Assembly (NCBI GenBank): GCA_963821735.1
Contig: CAWGFK010000016.1
Coordinates: 124,001 to 188,000 of the forward strand
DNA: 64,000 bases
Source: Laspinema sp963821735
GTDB taxonomy: Bacteria; Cyanobacteriota; Cyanobacteriia; Cyanobacteriales; Laspinemataceae
Reading direction: 5' to 3'
Part shown: in pieces, positions 56,266-64,000 of the stretch
Layout: the number at the start of each line of letters is the position of its first letter
How positions within the stretch are numbered: the stretch's first letter is position 1
Translations under genes and position numbers: made by a program
The notes under the pieces: generated by a model
What the model saw: the letters and a program-made list of their open reading frames with translations, nothing else
What the model was told of the DNA's origin: nothing
The model's database searches: none

Positions 56266-57708
56266 TCAACCCCTCAATCCGACTAAGGGCCAATAGAATT
56301 GACTAAGGCCCAGGAACACCCCAATCGAAATAATATCGAGCCAGACTCCCCAGCGCAGGACCGCCAGGGGACGAACATAGCCGCTACTCACCGCGATCGC
56401 CAAGGCGGGGGTACTCACGGGCAACATAAACCCCAAACCAGCAGGAATCACAACCCCCAGGGTCATGGCACGGGGTTCGATGCCGTATTTTTCAGCCAGG
56501 GCGAGGGCTACAGGTAAAATGACGGCTACAGCGGCAGAATTGCTCATAAATTCAGTCATGAGAAGGGCGATGATGGTGACAGCAGCGAAGATCAGGAGGG
56601 GAGACTCAATTCCAAACCCCAAGAGGAGTTGGGTGAGGGCGGAAGCAGCCCCGGTATCATTGAGTGCCGCAGATAGGGCGATCGCACTGCCGTACATAAT
56701 AAAAATCCCCCAGTTGACATCTTCTTCGACCTCCCCCCAATTTGCCACTCCCAGAATAAACGTTAAGATGACTCCCAACAAGGCAATCACATCTAAACCC
56801 CAGCGATCGCCCAGGGTCATCCACAATAGAATCGTCACAAGTAAGATTCCTGCCGTCATAATTTCCCGGCGCGAAATCTGACCGAGTTGCTGATTGCGCT
56901 TTTCTAGGAACCGTCGCGCTGTTGAGAGGGAGACTTGTTCGGTTTGTCCGACTCCCTGGAGCACAAAAAAGGCGATGGGTAACAGCACCAGCACCACCGG
57001 CGCTACAAACAGGGTCCACTGGGCAAAGGAAATCGTCTGACCTGTGGTATTTTGGAGAATCCCCAAAGCTAGAGGTCCCCTCGCCCCTCCCAGGAGGGTG
57101 GTATTCGAGCCAATCACGACCCCCCAGGCGAGGGATAAAAAGGCTGCCACCCCAAAGCCTTTCCCCGGTTTGGCTCCAGAGGCTCGCACTACCTCCAGGA
57201 CAATGGGAAATAACATCGCTGCCACGGCATGAGCACTAATAAAACAAGACATCAGGGCGGAAAGTCCTAGAATGGCCCCGAGAATCTGGCGCTGGCTGTT
57301 CCCACATCGGGTAACTACGGCTAAGGCAAGGCGGGTACTCAGTCCCGATCGCATAATCGGACTAGCCAGAATGAAGGCCCCGAGAATGAAAAACACCGCC
57401 CGGTTGCCAAAATAGGCGTAGGTTTCCTGGGCGGAAATTGCCCCACTAAAGGGCAGCAAGAACAGGATGACGATCGCAGTCACCGGCAGAGGCAGCAGGG
57501 TTGTCCCCCAGGAAAAGGCGGCTAAACCAAAGACGGCAAAGGCGCGTTGGGCACTGGGTTCAAACCCGGGAAGGGGGATGAGTAAGAGGCTGACATAAAT
57601 CGCCACGGCGATTAAGTAGCCGATCCAGCGATGTTGAAAGATTTGAGAGCGTTGCAATAAGGCGCTGAAGCGCTCAGAGATAAACCCAAAATACTGTTTT
57701 AGGCCCAT
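56266..57708 (-). CDS. DASS/SLC13-family anion transporter
   Basis: This 480-residue inner-membrane protein has about eleven spans and the family features FISAHAVAAMLFPIVLEV, GSNTTLLGGARGPLALGI and FMSNSAAVAVILPVALALA. The DASS family moves dicarboxylates, sulfate or related anions with Na+; because cysC lies downstream, sulfate is an attractive but unproven guess. The frame is open to 57768, but MGLKQYFGF at ATG 57708 is the likely start because a truncated copy of this gene at 63428 begins at the same residue. Confidence 0.85.
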   Translation of the reverse strand: MGLKQYFGFISERFSALLQRSQIFQHRWIGYLIAVAIYVSLLLIPLPGFEPSAQRAFAVFGLAAFSWGTTLLPLPVTAIVILFLLPFSGAISAQETYAYFGNRAVFFILGAFILASPIMRSGLSTRLALAVVTRCGNSQRQILGAILGLSALMSCFISAHAVAAMLFPIVLEVVRASGAKPGKGFGVAAFLSLAWGVVIGSNTTLLGGARGPLALGILQNTTGQTISFAQWTLFVAPVVLVLLPIAFFVLQGVGQTEQVSLSTARRFLEKRNQQLGQISRREIMTAGILLVTILLWMTLGDRWGLDVIALLGVILTFILGVANWGEVEEDVNWGIFIMYGSAIALSAALNDTGAASALTQLLLGFGIESPLLIFAAVTIIALLMTEFMSNSAAVAVILPVALALAEKYGIEPRAMTLGVVIPAGLGFMLPVSTPALAIAVSSGYVRPLAVLRWGVWLDIISIGVFLGLSQFYWPLVGLRG

Positions 57709-57959
57709 GTTTGGTATTAAAAGGGGTGAAGCGCGGTTAAGAGGGGAGTGGGTTATACTCGCCAGCAATCGGCGCGGACAATTCAGAAGGCTTGATTACC
57801 CAGAATGGGGGATTTTGGACACATTCAGGCTATTATAGGCGATCGCATTCCCGGTTCTAAACATTTTTCCGAGGCGACTACCGCCCGGATTCGGTGCCAA
57901 TGGATTTTAGGATGGATTTAGATTGGCCTCAGTCTGGTTATGAGATAATTCATAAATGG
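57474..57959. repeat. Left direct repeat of a 490-base duplicated segment
   Basis: This stretch covers the first 75 codons of the DASS gene and the adjacent non-coding region. It matches 63194-63679 in the same orientation, with an unbroken offset of 5720 bases across the coding part. The non-coding centre (57740-57800) is more diverged. The copy ends at ATGG (57956-57959). Confidence 0.9.
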
Positions 57960-58046
57960 TTTACTCGTCTGGTTGTGGCGGGGATCATTTATACCCAGTT
58001 AAAGGAACTGAATCTCAAATATCCTACGCTTAGTAAAGAGAAGTGA
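57900..58046 (+). pseudogene. Chimeric remnant: 5' end of one gene joined to the 3' end of a PPK2-like gene
   Basis: An open frame of 48 codons starts MDFRMDLDWPQSGYEIIHKW, the same start as the gene at 63614, then switches at TGG to FTRLVVAGIIYTQLKELNLK and ends YPTLSKEK with a stop at 58044-58046. The second part looks like the C-terminus of a polyphosphate kinase 2 family protein (K-W-F and L..KYP pattern). No functional product is expected. Confidence 0.6.
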
Positions 58047-58050
58047 AATC

Positions 58051-59178
58051 ATGCTTTACAGAGCTTTCCGTACCCAACTAAAACTTAATGACCGTCAAGC
58101 TACCTTGATGGCCAAACACGCGGGCTATGCTCGGTTTGTGTTCAATTGGGGATTACACTTATGGAGGTCAGCTTATGAAGAAGGACTCAAGCCTAACGTC
58201 AACTCTATCAAAAAGGTTTTTACGAATTATGTAAAACCTCAATATCCTTGGATGTCTGAATTGTCTTCTAGAGTTTATCAATATGCTTTCATTAATCTAG
58301 GTGATGCCTTTAAGCGCTTCTTTAAGGGAATAAGCAGTTATCCTAAATTTAAGAAGAAAGGCCACCATGATAGCTTTACGCTTGACAATTGCGGCAAACC
58401 ATTTAAGCTGTCAGGAACTCGCCATAAGCTGCCTTTTGTGGGCTGGGTTTCTACATTTGAGGCTCTACCCCCCAGTTTAGTTAAGAAAGTCACCATAACG
58501 CGCCAAGCAGGTGACTGGTATATGAGCTTTTTTGTAGAAATTCCCCAAGAAATTACACCCAAATGTCGAGAGAGAATCGGAGTTGACCTAGGAATTAACA
58601 ATTTGGCGACTTGCTCTGATGGGACAACATTCTCTAATCCCAAGGCATATAAAGCAGCCCGCAAAAAACTGGCTCGATTACAACGCCATTTAAGTCGCAA
58701 AGTCAAAGGCTCGAAAAATCGGGCCAAATGTCTCTTAAAAGTCCAAAGGCTACATCAACAAGTCGCCAATATTCGCCGTGACACCATTCATAAAATAACT
58801 ACTTTTTTGGCTAAAAACCACAGCCAAGTAGTCATTGAAGATTTGAATGTGTCTGGAATGTTAAAAAATCATTGTTTGGCCGGTTCTATCGCTGATGCCT
58901 CATTTTATGAGTTCCGTAGGCAACTCGGTTACAAGACCGAACGCTATGGTTCAAAGTTGATGATTGCCGATAGATTTTATCCATCCAGTCAACTCTGTTC
59001 TAATTGCGGCCATCGTCAAAAAATGCCGTTAAGCCAACGGACTTTTGAATGTCAGAACTGTGGTCTGGTGAGAGATCGTGACTTGAACGCCAGTATAACG
59101 TTAGAAAAATCGCCGGGCACCGACGATTACACTTGTGGACGGGGTGCTGCCGACAGTCCCGGACGAAGCAAGAAATAA
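58051..59178 (+). CDS. tnpB: TnpB-family RNA-guided nuclease of an IS200/IS605-type element
   Basis: This is a 375-residue TnpB (OrfB). TnpB is an RNA-guided DNA nuclease related to Cas12 and encoded by IS200/IS605 elements. The RuvC-like acidic residues are present: Asp in IGVDLGINNLA, Glu in VVIEDLNVSGM and Asp in RDRDLNASI. The zinc finger is complete (CSNCGH and CQNCG). The N-terminal start MLYRAFRTQLKLNDRQATL is normal and the frame is intact. No TnpA (Y1 transposase) lies nearby, so this is a solo TnpB. A guide RNA would be expected to overlap the 3' end of the gene. Confidence 0.93.
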   Translation: MLYRAFRTQLKLNDRQATLMAKHAGYARFVFNWGLHLWRSAYEEGLKPNVNSIKKVFTNYVKPQYPWMSELSSRVYQYAFINLGDAFKRFFKGISSYPKFKKKGHHDSFTLDNCGKPFKLSGTRHKLPFVGWVSTFEALPPSLVKKVTITRQAGDWYMSFFVEIPQEITPKCRERIGVDLGINNLATCSDGTTFSNPKAYKAARKKLARLQRHLSRKVKGSKNRAKCLLKVQRLHQQVANIRRDTIHKITTFLAKNHSQVVIEDLNVSGMLKNHCLAGSIADASFYEFRRQLGYKTERYGSKLMIADRFYPSSQLCSNCGHRQKMPLSQRTFECQNCGLVRDRDLNASITLEKSPGTDDYTCGRGAADSPGRSKK

Positions 59179-59186
59179 ACATCAAT

Positions 59187-59204
59187 ATCCGGTTATGTCC
59201 GGAT
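59187..59204 (+). other. Right-end hairpin of the TnpB element
   Basis: Nine bases past the tnpB stop, ATCCGG and CCGGAT form a stem around the loop TTATGT. IS200/IS605 right ends usually have such a subterminal hairpin, and the guide RNA normally ends near it. Confidence 0.5.
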
Positions 59205-59309
59205 TTGTGTAAGTTTTATAGAGCAGCAACATCAAGAGCTTTTGAATGCGAAGACAATTCTGGAGAGCCAGAAATAAGGATGAGAATTGGTTGATTTTAG
59301 CGATCGCCA

Positions 59310-59354
59310 ATGGTTTACTCGCCTTGTAGTAGCTGGCATCATTTACACCCAGTT
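59310..59354 (+). pseudogene. Second PPK2-like C-terminal fragment
   Basis: The stretch reads WFTRLVVAGIIYTQF and then diverges. It encodes the same 14 residues as 57957-57998, but nearly every difference is at third codon positions. The two pieces therefore come from two related genes that had diverged under selection, not from a recent copy. Confidence 0.55.
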
Positions 59355-59435
59355 TATTCTATTCCCTTCTTCCCCTTCTTTCCCGACGCCCTAGCCCCTA
59401 GCCCCTAACCGCTGAAAGCGGTTGCTATACTATCG

Positions 59436-60770
59436 ATGAAATACGCTAAGTTATCTAAACTGTGGGACTCATTACATTCCAGTTTCTGGTTTGTGCCAAC
59501 CCTGATGGTGTTGCTGGCGATCGCCCTTTCCTTTATTACCATCGGGATTGACCACAGCCAAGAAGCCACTCTTGTCGAAAACATAGGCTGGGCTTATTCT
59601 CTAGGGCCTAATGGTTCACGGGCCATTCTTTCTGCGATCGCGGGTTCAATGGTGACTGTTGCTACCACTGCCTTTTCTATTACAATCGTGGCACTTCAGC
59701 TTGCCTCTTCCCAGTTTGGGCCGCGCTTGCTGCGGAGCTTTATGCAAGACACGGGCAACCAAATTGTACTGGGAACTTTCATTTCCACGTTTGTGTATAG
59801 CTTGATGGTGCTGCGAACGATCAATGGGGTGGAAAAAGATGAGTTTGTCCCTCACCTAGCAGTGACCATCGGCCTTGGCTTGGCGATCGCCAGTGTTGGT
59901 GTATTGATTTACTTTATTCATCATTCAGCCTCATCAATTCAGGTCGATCAGATCATAAAACAAGTGGGGTATGATCTTGATGGTGCGATCGATCGGCTCT
60001 TTCCTGAAAGAATTGGACGGAATACATCAAAGCATCTAGAGGAGGAGAGCCTAGCCGCTATTCCTGCCGACTTTGATCGAGTTGCCTGTCCCATTAAGAC
60101 TATCGCCAGTGGCTACATTCAAACGATTAATGACAACCAACTGATGCAGATTGCGACAGAGAATAATTTGTTATTGCGGATTCAGCAGCGCCCTGGTCGC
60201 TTTGTGGTAAAAGGAAGTGAACTTGTACGGGTCTTTCCTGAAGAAAAGGTAAACAAAAAGCTTGCAGTCCAGATCAATGATGCCTTTGTTCTCGGTTCAC
60301 AGCGCACAGAGCAGCAAGATGTGGAGTTTCCCATCGACCAACTGGTTGAGATTGCAGTACGCGCCCTTTCTCCAGGAATTAACGATCCGTTTACTGCCAT
60401 CCGTTGCATCGATCAACTGAGCGCGGCTCTTTGTCATTTAGCCCAAAGAGAAATTCCTTCTCCCTACCGCTACGACGACCACAATCAGCTTCGGATCATC
60501 GCTGAACCGATTTCCTTTGCGGATGCGACGGATGCGGCTTTCAACCAGATTCGGCAGTATGGAAAGTCGAGTGTCGCGGTGACAATGCGGTTGTTAGAGG
60601 CGATCGCGGCGATCGCGCCCTTTACTCACCGAACACCAGATCGAAATACTCTAAAGCGTCATGCAGATATGATTGAACGCGGTAGCCAGGAAGGAATTGC
60701 GGAGGAGTTGGACTACCAAAATGTGAAGGAGCGGTATCTAGCTGCGGTGAAAGCGATCGGTCAAGTTTAA
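59436..60770 (+). CDS. DUF2254 membrane protein
   Basis: This 444-residue protein has four N-terminal membrane spans (FVPTLMVLLAIALSFITIG; ILSAIAGSMVTVATTAFSITI; the segment after NQIVLGTFISTFVYSLMVL; and LAVTIGLGLAIASVGVLIYF) followed by a cytoplasmic domain. It matches the DUF2254 pattern (ALQLASSQFGPRLLRSF; LVEIAVRALSPGINDPFTA). The function of the family is not known to me. It lies inside the segment bracketed by direct repeats. Confidence 0.88.
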   Translation: MKYAKLSKLWDSLHSSFWFVPTLMVLLAIALSFITIGIDHSQEATLVENIGWAYSLGPNGSRAILSAIAGSMVTVATTAFSITIVALQLASSQFGPRLLRSFMQDTGNQIVLGTFISTFVYSLMVLRTINGVEKDEFVPHLAVTIGLGLAIASVGVLIYFIHHSASSIQVDQIIKQVGYDLDGAIDRLFPERIGRNTSKHLEEESLAAIPADFDRVACPIKTIASGYIQTINDNQLMQIATENNLLLRIQQRPGRFVVKGSELVRVFPEEKVNKKLAVQINDAFVLGSQRTEQQDVEFPIDQLVEIAVRALSPGINDPFTAIRCIDQLSAALCHLAQREIPSPYRYDDHNQLRIIAEPISFADATDAAFNQIRQYGKSSVAVTMRLLEAIAAIAPFTHRTPDRNTLKRHADMIERGSQEGIAEELDYQNVKERYLAAVKAIGQV

Positions 60771-60987
60771 TCAAGAAGAAGAAGGCGATCGCTTGTTGTG
60801 GGGATGAGATTGAAGGAGGCGATCGCGTTAATAATTATTTGTCTTTGCGGTCGCCTATAGCTTCTCGGAACTCATCAACGAAGCAAATCATTTTTGATTG
60901 CCTAATCTGGGCTAAAAACAGACAATTTTAATAAGCGTATCTGCTTCGGTATAATGTCGGCATTCATGTGCGCGACTTCCGCGTGAG

Positions 60988-61006
60988 TTGAACGCTTTGT
61001 TAGGCG
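60988..61006 (-). other. attC-like half site downstream of the GmrSD gene
   Basis: On the minus strand, 17 bases after the stop of the GmrSD-type gene, the sequence is CGCCTAACAAAGCGTTCAA. It matches the left half of an integron attC site (RYYYAAC core followed by the GCGTTCAA arm). The matching right half is not seen in the next 100 bases. Confidence 0.4.
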
Positions 61007-61022
61007 AATATTTATTGCCGAT

Positions 61023-62763
61023 TCACTGCTGAACCTCAATCAGGTTTTGTTCATTTAAAAATTGAAAAAAACGATCATGAATATTTTTACTTCTTGTAAT
61101 CACCTGGTTTTCGTCAAACTCCTTCAACTCAATAATATTGTTAATTTCATGAATTTGGCTTGGGTCTTTACATTTCCCACGACGCTGTATACCACTATAT
61201 ATTTTCTTCTTATCTTCAAATCGGTAATCAGATGCTCTTATATTTATACTTTCTTCCAGAAGTATTTTATTCCCCAAGGATTCAAGATTGCTTTCGTTTT
61301 TTAAACCACCTTCGATATCTTGTCGCTTTCTCGAATAGATATGTTCGATATTGAATCCTTGCTTCAAATCAAGGAGTTTTTGTTCTGGGAAAGAATGGGC
61401 ATACCAAGTTATCATGGAGCGTGTAATTGACCTTTGGTTCGTAAATGTATAATTTTCAAATTGAGCGCGAGATTGAGTCTCATTAAACTTATACTTTGAA
61501 AAAGTAGCGATTGACCCATTAACAATGGTAATCATTTCATCGTACACAGGAGTACGAAGGGCATTTACTCCAGGATTAGTTATTGCGTATGCAAATATAA
61601 AAGCCGTGATTCGATCAAGGAAAGTGCCAAAAGCGCTTTCCTCCAGAAGACCTTCGCTGTTCTTGTTTTGCAAAAAATAGACAGATGTAATATTTTGCCA
61701 CATTCCATTTGGAGCAAAATGTAGTACAAACAGTTTTTTAAGAATGCTATCTGAGAATCGTCCTTTGTCTTGAAGGATGATACTTTTCCAAAAAATAGCC
61801 AGTGTTTTTAGATCACCTATAGTATTTTCTTTCTTTAAGCATTGATATTTATTCCGTTTCATAAAACTTTCGCAGTGATTCCGTAGTTGAACTTTTATTT
61901 CCTTCTTTTACTCGCAGAAAATACATATATCGAGAAAATAGATCATCCATTGGTGTGCCAGTTTTTGGATGAAACACTGTATTTGATAATTCCTCAAGTT
62001 CTTTCCAGTCCTTGATAAATTCATCTTTCTTATTGGAGTCGCTAAAGTGTTTATAAAACTGGGCTTTAAAAATATAAGCATCTGAGAGTGGAACCCGATG
62101 GTTTAGTGTAGAAAAAATTCGTAATGCCGTATCTTGGGACTCTGCCTCAATAGGTAAAAGAATGCAGTTGTTTAAAATTCGAGCAGGAAAATATGGGAAA
62201 TAACTAGCAAAATCTTGTAAAAAATCTTCAATTTTATTTTGAAAGAATTTGTAATTTTGAACGTACTGACTCTTAGCACCAGCCTTTACATCGCCAGTCC
62301 TTAGCAGTTCAAGAAATTCATCTTTATCGTTGTCGGTAGCTACTTCGGAGTCTATTTTTAATAGTGATTTGTCTGCGCTACCAAAGGTGTCAGTTTTCCA
62401 TATACACTTTTCAATTCGTTCCCTAGTAAGTATAGAATTTCTGTCCTGCATATTTAAAAATTTGTCATAAAAGGCACGAAGGATTAATAGTAGTGTAGTA
62501 AGTCGCTGTTGCCCGTCAATCACCTCTGACTTCCCATTTTCATTTTTAAATGTAACTATTGCTCCAAGAAAATATTCTTCATAATCGTCAAATGCATCAC
62601 AATTATTATTTGGAAAAGAAAATAAAAATAAGTTATCCCAAAGAGTTTAACATTGTTGATCATCCCAAGCATATGGTCTTTGTAATCAGGGATCGAGGAA
62701 GTCAGATTATTTGTCCGACAATAAGTCAAATATGGACTTCTGATCAACATTGAGTTTCGACAT
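61023..62763 (-). pseudogene. GmrSD-type DUF262/DUF1524 restriction protein, decayed
   Basis: The gene starts at ATG 62763 after an AGAGGA ribosome site and reads MSKLNVDQKSIFDLLSDK. Three stops then interrupt the N-terminus in one frame, with QRPYAWDD, DNLFLFSFP and DYEEYFLGAIVTF visible between them. DUF262 continues with its signature VIDGQQRLTTLLLILR (62523 onwards). Near 61865 the frame shifts by +1 (removing one G of ACGGAATAA repairs it). The C-terminal part has the DUF1524 nuclease motif NIEHIYSRKRQ and ends FLNEQNLIEVQQ. GmrSD proteins are type IV restriction enzymes acting on modified phage DNA. The stops make this copy inactive. Confidence 0.8.
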
Positions 62764-62780
62764 TTATGTCCTCTGTTTTC

Positions 62781-62804
62781 GGCTAACGGATAATTGAGTT
62801 CAAG
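62781..62804 (-). other. attC-like half site upstream of the GmrSD gene
   Basis: On the minus strand, 17 bases before the GmrSD start, the sequence is CTTGAACTCAATTATCCGTTAGCC. It resembles the right half of an attC site (TTGAAC arm, then GTTRRRY, with one mismatch at the third R). An inserted cassette would begin right after this GTT. Confidence 0.35.
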
Positions 62805-63193
62805 AGAAATTTTACTCTTCACCAGAATACTACGCTTTTGCCCACACCAATGATGTGTTATGCACTGATCGCCTCAACAATCATCTACTAAAGGCGATCA
62901 CCATTACCATAATTCGTAATATCTAGGCGATCGCATCAACATTCATCTCCATAAAGTGCGATCGCCGATCTTTTAGCTTGGGTTAAGGAACGCAACCCAA
63001 CTAGGGGAAATGATAACCTCACTCTGGGTTACTGCGTACCGACTCAAGTTTGATCGCCGCTTTTGTAGGAGAATTATAACTCTGTTTTTGGCTAATTGTC
63101 AAGTCACTACGATCGCTTTCTCTGGTGAAGCGCGATCAGCCTCAATTATCTATCTGCTAAAGGGTTTATTGTGAGTCTTGATTTTTGGGGCGA
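62805..63193. other. Gene-free region before the right direct repeat
   Basis: Contains several GCGATCGC-type sites, some spaced by CATCAAC-like or CATC-TA stretches, but no believable gene, RNA or hairpin. Confidence 0.3.
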
Positions 63194-63428
63194 TCGCCGT
63201 AACCGGCAGAGGCAGCAGGGTTGTCCCCCAGGAAAAGGCGGCTAAACCAAAGACGGCAAAGGCGCGTTGTGCACTGGGTTCAAACCCGGGAAGCGGGATG
63301 AGTAAGAGGGTGGCATAAATTGCCACGGCGATTAAGTAGCCGATCCAGCGATGTTGAAAGAGTTGCGATCGTTGCAATAAGGCGCTGATGCGCTTGGAGA
63401 TAAACCCAAAATACTGTTTTAGGCCCAT
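63150..63428 (-). pseudogene. Truncated copy of the DASS transporter gene
   Basis: The first 75 residues are nearly the same as the DASS gene at 57708 (MGLKQYFGFISKRISALLQ to TTLLPLPVTAIA), with a few substitutions such as YVSL to YATL. Identity stops near 63194 at a GCGATCGC site. The frame then runs into unrelated sequence (PKIKTHNKPFSR) and stops. Only two of about eleven spans remain, so it cannot transport. Confidence 0.85.
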
Positions 63429-63679
63429 GTTTGGTATTTAAAGGGGTGAAGCGCGGTGTTGATAAGATTTGCTTGATGTCGCTGGCGATCGGCCAGGACT
63501 TTTGCAGAAGGGTTGACGAGAACAGATGGGGAATTTTCGACACATTCAGGCCATTATAGGCGATCGCATTCCCGGTTCTAAACATTTTCCCGGGGCGACT
63601 CTCGCCCGGATCGGTGTCAGTGGATTTTAGGATTGATTTAGATTTGTCTCAATCCAGTTATGAGATAATCACAGAATGG
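63194..63679. repeat. Right direct repeat of the 490-base duplicated segment
   Basis: Same-orientation copy of 57474-57959. It contains the truncated DASS start, the shared non-coding stretch and the first 22 codons of the gene at 63614. Confidence 0.9.
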
Positions 63680-63889
63680 AAAGGAGGTCCGTACTATCTT
63701 CAATCAAGGGAGTTCCGGACTCCTGAGCAGAGGCTGCGCCCAGGCCATCCCAGCTTACCAAAACCCATTACCCAGGTGCTGTTTATGGTTCGTTTGAGCG
63801 ATCGCGCGTTTGACATTCTCCGTGGCGAAATCAACAAAGTCCAGCTGGGACCGATCCTGCCAGCAAAATCCAGCAGAGTATGGCGTTGA
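63614..63889 (+). CDS. Hypothetical protein
   Basis: A 91-codon frame starting at GTG 63614 (MSVDFRIDLDLSQSSYEIIT). I do not recognise the family. The first 22 residues recur in the chimeric remnant at 57900, with DF-R-DLD and YEII conserved and a mix of silent and replacement changes, which supports real coding in this frame. The stop overlaps the next ATG (63880) by several bases. Confidence 0.4.
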   Translation: MSVDFRIDLDLSQSSYEIITEWKGGPYYLQSREFRTPEQRLRPGHPSLPKPITQVLFMVRLSDRAFDILRGEINKVQLGPILPAKSSRVWR

Positions 63890-64000
63890 AGCGCTTAGAA
63901 AAACTTTGCCTCCAATCGGGAGATCCCGTGACTGCGGCAGAAATACGAGAAACTCTGAGTGATATTTATCCTCAGTTTGATGAACAAATCTTGCAAGCGG
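63880..64000 (+). CDS. Partial hypothetical protein at the window edge
   Basis: From ATG 63880 an open frame reads MALKRLEKLCLQSGDPVTAA and continues AEIRETLSDIYPQFDEQILQA past the end of the window. The sequence is helical and charged with no known motif. It overlaps the preceding frame by 10 bases. Confidence 0.4.
   Translation, partial: MALKRLEKLCLQSGDPVTAAEIRETLSDIYPQFDEQILQA

Noticed and set aside
57709..57768. 20-residue upstream extension of the DASS transporter
   Set aside because: The duplicated copy at 63428 keeps the sequence from MGLKQYFGF but not an open frame upstream of it in the same form, and no ribosome site supports the upstream ATG.
61062..61354. Plus-strand frames of 64-80 codons over the GmrSD gene
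   Set aside because: They are rich in Phe/Ile/Tyr and are antisense shadows of the AT-rich minus-strand gene.

Overview
The window is chromosomal DNA from a cyanobacterium, most likely a filamentous Oscillatoriales-type genome. The evidence is the dense scatter of HIP1 octamers (GCGATCGC), a form-IB Rubisco cluster in the order rbcL-rbcX-rbcS, the chlorophyll enzyme ChlH, a plant-type 2Fe-2S ferredoxin with a C-terminal extension, RNase J, ClpP/ClpX and the large number of PAS/GAF signalling kinases. The species is not proven by the sequence.

Layout. 1-2.5 kb: a secreted protein interrupted by a stop, a UPF0175 antitoxin next to a gutted PIN toxin, and a fatty-acid desaturase. 2.6-5.1 kb (minus): rbcL-rbcX-rbcS. 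5.6-11 kb: a zinc-ribbon Ser/Thr kinase, an LpxB-like glycosyltransferase, an ankyrin protein and a large repeat protein. 11.7-15.7 kb: chlH. 15.7-16.8 kb: a graveyard of small toxin-antitoxin-like genes. 16.9-22.1 kb (minus): asd-dapA-rnj plus a small membrane-anchored protein. 22.1-23.4 kb: gene-free, filled with repeats. 23.4-27.2 kb: tig-clpP-clpX. 27.3-32.3 kb: alpha/beta hydrolase, PiT phosphate permease and a coiled-coil DMT transporter. 32.4-37.0 kb: tRNA-Ser(GGA), ferredoxin, a lipoprotein nuclease, an inositol-phosphatase-family enzyme, a J-domain/TPR protein and hisZ. 37.1-43.9 kb: a multi-PAS histidine kinase, a 7Fe-type ferredoxin, a TPR protein and ilvB. 44.5-54.8 kb (minus): a complete Wsp-like chemosensory operon (CheW, CheR-TPR, MCP, WspD-like CheW, CheA-REC, CheB) followed by a receiver-histidine kinase where WspR would be expected. 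55.2-57.7 kb (minus): DASS transporter, universal stress protein and cysC. 57.5-63.7 kb: an accessory segment carrying a solo TnpB, a DUF2254 membrane protein and a decayed GmrSD-type (DUF262/DUF1524) restriction gene.

Two observations stand out. First, the accessory segment is bracketed by direct copies of about 490 bp that include the 5' end of the DASS transporter gene. Inside it, the dead GmrSD gene is flanked by two attC-like half sites in the arrangement expected of an integron-type cassette. Second, the chemosensory cluster looks like Pseudomonas Wsp but has no GGDEF output gene beside it.

Many conserved genes are split by one frameshift (kinase, hydrolase, DMT transporter, J-domain protein twice, hisZ, the 17 kb protein, GmrSD). 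Every one has the +1 sign, and most are repaired by removing one base from a short homopolymer. That pattern suggests systematic base-calling error as much as true decay, so most of these genes should be treated as probably functional until the reads are checked.
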